From Parafannyhessea umbonata (GTDB lineage Bacteria > Actinomycetota > Coriobacteriia > Coriobacteriales > Atopobiaceae), in the NCBI RefSeq assembly GCF_900105025.1, contig NZ_LT629759.1:1116001-1180000 (forward strand): a stretch of DNA of 64,000 nt. Reading direction: 5' to 3'. Every line of letters starts with the position of its first letter. Within the stretch, counting starts at the first letter, position 1. Shown here one piece after another: positions 60,349 to 64,000 of the stretch. The position numbers were made by a program, and so were the translations under genes. The notes under the pieces were generated by a model that did not search any database, was not told where the DNA came from, and worked only from the letters and a program-made list of their open reading frames with translations.

Positions 60349-62082
60349 CTAGTCCACGAGCACCGCGTCGCGGCCAAACACGTACGCGCGTGTCTCCCAC
60401 GGGCGCAGCGTCAGCTGGTTCGCGTCGTCGGCCTCCGCGTCCGTCACGTAGTAGTTCGAAAGCGCCAGCACGCCGTCGCCCAGGTCTCCGTACGTGTCCG
60501 GCACGTGAAACGTCACGGGCTCGTCGGAAAACGAGCACATCACCAGCAGCCGCGACCACGTGGACTCACGCGCGTACACGTACAGCTTCGAGCTCGCGCG
60601 CTTGAACTCGTGATACCTGCCGCTGCGCACCACGGGCAGCAGCCTGCGCAGCCGTATGGCGCGCCTATAGAAGTTCAGGGGCGACATGAGGTCGTCGTCC
60701 TCCGCCGCCACGTTCACCTCCACGTGGTTGGGGTTCACGGCGACCCACGGCCCCTCGTGGGCGTCCTTCGGGCAGAAGCCCGCGTCCTTCTCGCCCGTCC
60801 ACTGCATGGGCGAGCGCGCGTTGTCGCGCCCGGCACGGTTTACCAGGGCAAGCGCGTCCTCCGGGGACTTCCCGCCCTCCACCACGCGGCGGTAGTGCGC
60901 GTGGGCCTGCGAGTCTGGCACCTGCTCGATGGAGTCGAAGCGCACGTTGGTCATGCCCAGCTCCTGGCCCTGGTACACGAAGGGCGTCCCCCGTTGAAAG
61001 AGGTAGCTCGCGGCGAGAGACGCCGCAGACTCCGCGCGAAACGCCTCGCTGCCGTAGCGGCTCACCACGCGCGGGTGGTCGTGGTTCTCGAGGTACAGCG
61101 CGCACCAGCCGCTCTCTCCCAGCGCGTCCTGCCACTGCGCGTACGCGCGCTTCAGCTTGCGCAGCGAGAACGGGCGCGGCAGGTACTCCGTGTACATGCA
61201 GTCCGCCTGCATGTGGTCGAAGCCTATCACCAGGTCGAGCGGGCGCTCGCCGCGGCGGGCGGCCGTCAGGGCCAGCGCCTTGCGCGCACCGAGCATGGGC
61301 GCCTCGCCCACCACCACGCAGTCGTGGGAGTCCAGCACGTCGCGACGGAACTGCATCAGGTAGCTCCGCAGGCGCGGCCCGCAGTTGTACAGCCGCAGCC
61401 CGCGCGAGCCCGGCAGCCCCAGCACGTCGCTCGGCAGGCCCTGCGGCTTGCTCACGAACGTTATCACGTCCTCGCGAAATCCGTCCACGCCGCGGTCCAG
61501 CCAGAAGCGCATCACGTCCTCCACCTCGCCACGGACGGCGGGGTTATCCAGGTTCAGGTCCGGCTGCGCCTTGTCGAACGTGTGCAGGTAGTACTCGTCC
61601 AGCGCCTCCACGTACTCCCACGCGGATCCGCCAAGCAGGCTGTCCCAGTTGTTGGGCGGCACGCGTCGACCCTTGCGGTCCACGCTCCCCCTGCGGAAGA
61701 AGTAGTAGTCGTGGTACGGCGAGTCCGCATCCGCCAGCGCCTGCCTAAACCACTCGTGCTCGCTGGAGGTGTGGTTTATTACCAGGTCCATGACCACCTT
61801 CAGGCCGCGCTCGTGCGCGGCGGCAACCACCTGGTCAAACACGTCCAGGTCGCCGTACGCGGGGTCGATGGCGCGGTAGTCGCTCACGTCGTAGCCAAAG
61901 TCCACGTTCGGGGAGGGGTACAGCGGGCTGAACCAGATGCCGGTCACGCCAAGCGACTTGATGTAGTCCAGCTTCTGCAGCACGCCCCACAGGTCTCCCA
62001 CGCCGTCGCCGTTGCCGTCGCAGAAGCTGCGCGGCCAAATCTGGTAGAAGACCATGTCCTTGTACCAGTCCGTCCGAGCCAT
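60349..62082 (-). CDS. GH13 alpha-glucosidase / oligo-1,6-glucosidase
   Basis: The 577-aa product is a TIM-barrel GH13 enzyme that hydrolyses short alpha-glucosides such as isomaltose or maltose. The nucleophile is Asp205 in GVDGFREDV, where most relatives have Met before the Asp, and the acid/base is Glu260 in VVVGEAP. The third acidic residue lies in ENHDHPR. The N-terminal WYKDMVFYQIWPRSF is typical. GGAGGG precedes the ATG. No sugar transporter genes are adjacent. Confidence 0.93.
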   Translation of the reverse strand: MARTDWYKDMVFYQIWPRSFCDGNGDGVGDLWGVLQKLDYIKSLGVTGIWFSPLYPSPNVDFGYDVSDYRAIDPAYGDLDVFDQVVAAAHERGLKVVMDLVINHTSSEHEWFRQALADADSPYHDYYFFRRGSVDRKGRRVPPNNWDSLLGGSAWEYVEALDEYYLHTFDKAQPDLNLDNPAVRGEVEDVMRFWLDRGVDGFREDVITFVSKPQGLPSDVLGLPGSRGLRLYNCGPRLRSYLMQFRRDVLDSHDCVVVGEAPMLGARKALALTAARRGERPLDLVIGFDHMQADCMYTEYLPRPFSLRKLKRAYAQWQDALGESGWCALYLENHDHPRVVSRYGSEAFRAESAASLAASYLFQRGTPFVYQGQELGMTNVRFDSIEQVPDSQAHAHYRRVVEGGKSPEDALALVNRAGRDNARSPMQWTGEKDAGFCPKDAHEGPWVAVNPNHVEVNVAAEDDDLMSPLNFYRRAIRLRRLLPVVRSGRYHEFKRASSKLYVYARESTWSRLLVMCSFSDEPVTFHVPDTYGDLGDGVLALSNYYVTDAEADDANQLTLRPWETRAYVFGRDAVLVD

Positions 62083-62187
62083 GCACCCTCCTAAACGCAC
62101 GCCCGCGCACGCGGCGCGGGCACCATCGTATCCCCCATCATTTTTGAGTCCGCTCCCAAAAAACGCAAGGCGAAACGGTGTAAAAAA

Positions 62188-62215
62188 GGGCGAGAAGTAC
62201 GCGTCCTTCTCGCCC
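62188..62215 (-). terminator. Intrinsic terminator built from two interspersed-motif copies
   Basis: GGGCGAGAAG (62188-62197) pairs with CTTCTCGCCC (62206-62215) around an 8-base loop. On the leftward strand it is followed by TTTTTT (complement of 62182-62187). It lies about 100 bp before the alpha-glucosidase start and would end a leftward transcript from the 62.2-62.8 kb stretch. Confidence 0.8.
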
Positions 62216-62216
62216 C

Positions 62217-62816
62217 TAACCTCTTATTTAGCGGAGCCAGTCCGCATGACCGTTAGTGTGGTATCCCTCCTTGATAGGCCGCCCCCTACCGAGGTGCGAC
62301 GTCTTTCTCAGGAAAGCTCGGGCCTCTGCCCGATCGAATCAAAACTTTGGTCTCACCCTCTTGCCGACCCTACGATACGCAGGGCAGATCCTATCCCTCA
62401 GAGCGAGTGGCTGCCCTCGCAGCCAGCTACAGGCTCGTAAAGAATCCCGACAGGGTCAAAGCGCGCCACGCCATTTCGTCATCTTCCGGGCAAGCGCGAA
62501 GCCTGACGAGTGGCTCGCCCGCGCGTCTGCCTTCCGGATCCTGGCTGGAAGCCCACAATCTGGACCAAAACCGCGGTGCCCAAACGCTACCGCAAAAGGA
62601 AAGAGCTAAAGGTCCATGGGCAGACGCACTGGATGGCATTCATCTAGGCCCATTGGACTCACCCCCAAAGCTCGAGGCCGCCGCTCACGTTCCGACGTCC
62701 TTCTGTAACTGGTGTCAGTCTACCCATTCGCGCGCAATCGATACGTCGCGATGGCCCTGAATTTTACTTTTCCAAGGCGCTTTCGGAAACCCCTCGGAAA
62801 CGCGGGCTCGGGCTCC
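62217..62816. other. 600-bp stretch with no recognised gene
   Basis: No credible coding frame of normal codon use was found. The stretch is less GC-rich than its surroundings and has many stops in all frames. Short protein-like fragments appear, such as a leftward frame ending GYHTNGHADWLR and a rightward one ending HGQTHWMAFI, but neither is long or recognised. This could be a decayed gene or element, or a long untranslated or noncoding RNA read leftward from the gene at 62817 to the terminator at 62188. tmRNA, SRP RNA and RNase P signatures were looked for and not seen. Confidence 0.5.
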
Positions 62817-63077
62817 CTAGCGGGGCTTCCGGTGCGTCAGGTGCCAGCCACCGCACAGCTCGCAGCGGTACGCGTACAGCTGCGGCGCGTCCTTGCGCCT
62901 CGATCCGCGACTCGCCGCCTTTTGGGCCTCGGTCTTGGACTCGAAGCGTCGCTTGCGCTCACACGCGTGGTATGAGCGGTCGTGCACCATGCCCTCGTCC
63001 ACAGCCTGGCCGTGTATCACGCAAGGCGCCGTCGGCCTCCCCTTGCGCCTTCCCGCGGCGGCAGACGACCTCGTCAC
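62817..63077 (-). CDS. Small uncharacterised protein with C-terminal Cys/His motif
   Basis: The 86-aa product is basic. Its C-terminus reads YRCELCGGWHLTH, a CxxC plus HxxxH pattern that could bind zinc and is common in small actinobacterial and phage proteins. The start is a GTG overlapping the preceding stop (GTGA), so it is translationally coupled to the gene at 63074. An internal ATG 29 codons later is an alternative. Function unknown. Confidence 0.6.
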   Translation of the reverse strand: MTRSSAAAGRRKGRPTAPCVIHGQAVDEGMVHDRSYHACERKRRFESKTEAQKAASRGSRRKDAPQLYAYRCELCGGWHLTHRKPR

Positions 63078-64000
63078 TCGCTCGCCTCCGCTCCGGCGCG
63101 CTTCTCCTTGCGGCCCTTGCCGCCCTTCTTCTTGGGCTTCTTGCCCTTCTCGGCACCCCTGTCCTTCTCGCCCTTGCCCTTCTTGCGCCTCTTCTTGGGA
63201 TTGCCGCCCTTCTTGCTCTTCTTCTCCTTCGTGGACTTGCCGCCCTTCCCGGGGTCTTCGCCCAGCGTCCCCGCGGCGGGCACGTCGGGGTTCCATGCCT
63301 CGTGGAGCGTCCTGCTCATCACGTCCCACGGCAGCTCCATATCGCACCAGAAGCTCATCTGAAGCACCCACAGTTGCACCGCGCGCGCAAGCTCCACAAA
63401 CGCCTCGTACGTCTCGGCGCCTTCAAGGTAGCTTGCCGCCTCCGCTAGGATCAGCCGCGTGTCCACCATGTGCGCGGAGCTCCCAAACACGTCCGAGAAG
63501 AACCGGCACTGCTCCGCCGCGACGGCGCGCAGGGTCCTGACGCCGCCGTTCTTCTGGCGCGCCATGCGCATGAGCACGAGGAGCATGTCCGAGAGGTTCA
63601 CGAGCTCGCCCCAGGCATACGCCCATACGCCCAGCTCGCGGCCGGTCGTCGCGTTTCGCTCAACCATGTCGTCGAGCTCGACGGGGCGCTCGAGCCAAAT
63701 CTCGCGCAGCAGGGACTCGAAGCGCGCCACCGCGGGTGGGGCCATGCGCCGCGGCGTGCTCGCGGGACCAAGGTGGCGCTCGGTCCCCGTGGCGTCGTCG
63801 CACTCCACCACCTCGCAGCGCAGGCGCACGCCCTGGCGGTGCCACACCCTCGCGTACAGCTCTTGGAACGCCGGCAGGTCGCACGGCCTTACCTGGGCCA
63901 CCTTCGCACCCGGCGCAAACTGCTCCATCCTCTGCGTGAAGATGCAAAGGGCGCTCCAGTCTTTGTAGAACGTCACATCACCGGGAAGCGTCTCCTCCCG
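63074..64000 (-). CDS. Uncharacterised protein with Lys-rich tail (5' end outside window)
   Basis: The frame stays open to the window end, with codons for EETLPGD before a GTG at 63976, so the true start may lie beyond 64000. The body (about 230 residues) is helical, with Trp-rich segments such as ELYARVWHRQG and ELGVWAYAWGELVNL; it is not recognised. The last 75 residues are an almost pure Lys/Gly/Glu tail (repeated KKGG, KKRRKKGKG), likely disordered and nucleic-acid or ribosome binding. It overlaps the next small gene by 4 bases. Confidence 0.65.
   Translation of the reverse strand, partial: REETLPGDVTFYKDWSALCIFTQRMEQFAPGAKVAQVRPCDLPAFQELYARVWHRQGVRLRCEVVECDDATGTERHLGPASTPRRMAPPAVARFESLLREIWLERPVELDDMVERNATTGRELGVWAYAWGELVNLSDMLLVLMRMARQKNGGVRTLRAVAAEQCRFFSDVFGSSAHMVDTRLILAEAASYLEGAETYEAFVELARAVQLWVLQMSFWCDMELPWDVMSRTLHEAWNPDVPAAGTLGEDPGKGGKSTKEKKSKKGGNPKKRRKKGKGEKDRGAEKGKKPKKKGGKGRKEKRAGAEASE

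Noticed and set aside
62217-62816. RNase P RNA, tmRNA or SRP RNA
   Set aside because: A partial likeness to the RNase P GAGGAAAGTCC core (near 62309) was not supported by other conserved regions, and the tmRNA and SRP signatures are absent on both strands.

Overview
The window is a GC-rich, densely coded bacterial chromosome segment with ATG, GTG and TTG starts and short or overlapping gene junctions. An actinobacterial-type Rho with a long basic N-terminal extension, a single bifunctional Rel, a COG1313 radical-SAM protein, Tat-type lipoprotein binding proteins and an fhs/fchA/folD set together suggest a Coriobacteriia member (Olsenella/Atopobium/Collinsella-like). That placement is inference from gene content. 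No phage, CRISPR array or intact insertion sequence was seen.

Layout. 0-7.5 kb: 5' end of a probable glutamate dehydrogenase gene, tRNA-Pro and tRNA-Gly, a diacylglycerol kinase-family gene, fruK-ptsI, tRNA-Arg, a Nudix ADP-ribose pyrophosphatase and a DEAD-box helicase. 7.5-7.75 kb: four consecutive long palindromes. 7.8-14.5 kb: a one-carbon/folate block (fhs, fchA, folD, folE, folC, queD, plus 5-formyl-THF cyclo-ligase). 14.6-18.8 kb: gpmA, a His-Lys-Lys tRNA cluster and a polar amino-acid ABC importer. 18.8-25 kb: aspartate-to-threonine genes (hom-lysC-asd divergent from thrC-thrB). 25-30 kb: the branched-chain amino-acid importer livJHMGF. 30-44 kb: VanZ-like protein, unknown membrane protein, SDR, rho, a tandem winged-helix regulator, argS, nicotinate phosphoribosyltransferase, COG1313 radical SAM, tRNA-Ala, a probable 6S RNA and a TagO/WecA-type transferase. 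44-56 kb: infC-rpmI-rplT with a leader attenuator, tRNA-Leu, then a long run tgt-secD-secF-recJ/helicase-rel-MBL. 56-64 kb: M18 aminopeptidase, glycerate kinase, DnaQ-like exonuclease, GH13 alpha-glucosidase, a 600-bp stretch with no recognised gene, and two uncharacterised genes.

How the genes fit together. The folate block can turn formate into methylene-THF: Fhs makes formyl-THF, FchA the methenyl form, FolD the methylene form. FolD lacks the two residues needed for cyclohydrolase activity, which would make FchA essential. QueD at the end of that operon and Tgt at 55 kb both point to queuosine synthesis. Amino-acid import (two ABC systems) and threonine synthesis lie side by side.

Most unusual observations: (1) a short interspersed motif, GGCGAGAAGGAC, at about 31 sites on both strands and over-represented in intergenic DNA, several times as inverted pairs forming hairpins or terminators, an arrangement like DNA uptake sequences; (2) four long palindromes with compensatory changes behind the DEAD-box helicase gene; (3) the FolD active-site loss paired with FchA; (4) a 1220-residue RecJ-HIRAN-SF2 helicase fusion; (5) a metallo-hydrolase with an N-terminal Cys-Cys/His repeat domain; (6) a 6S RNA candidate upstream of tRNA-Ala.
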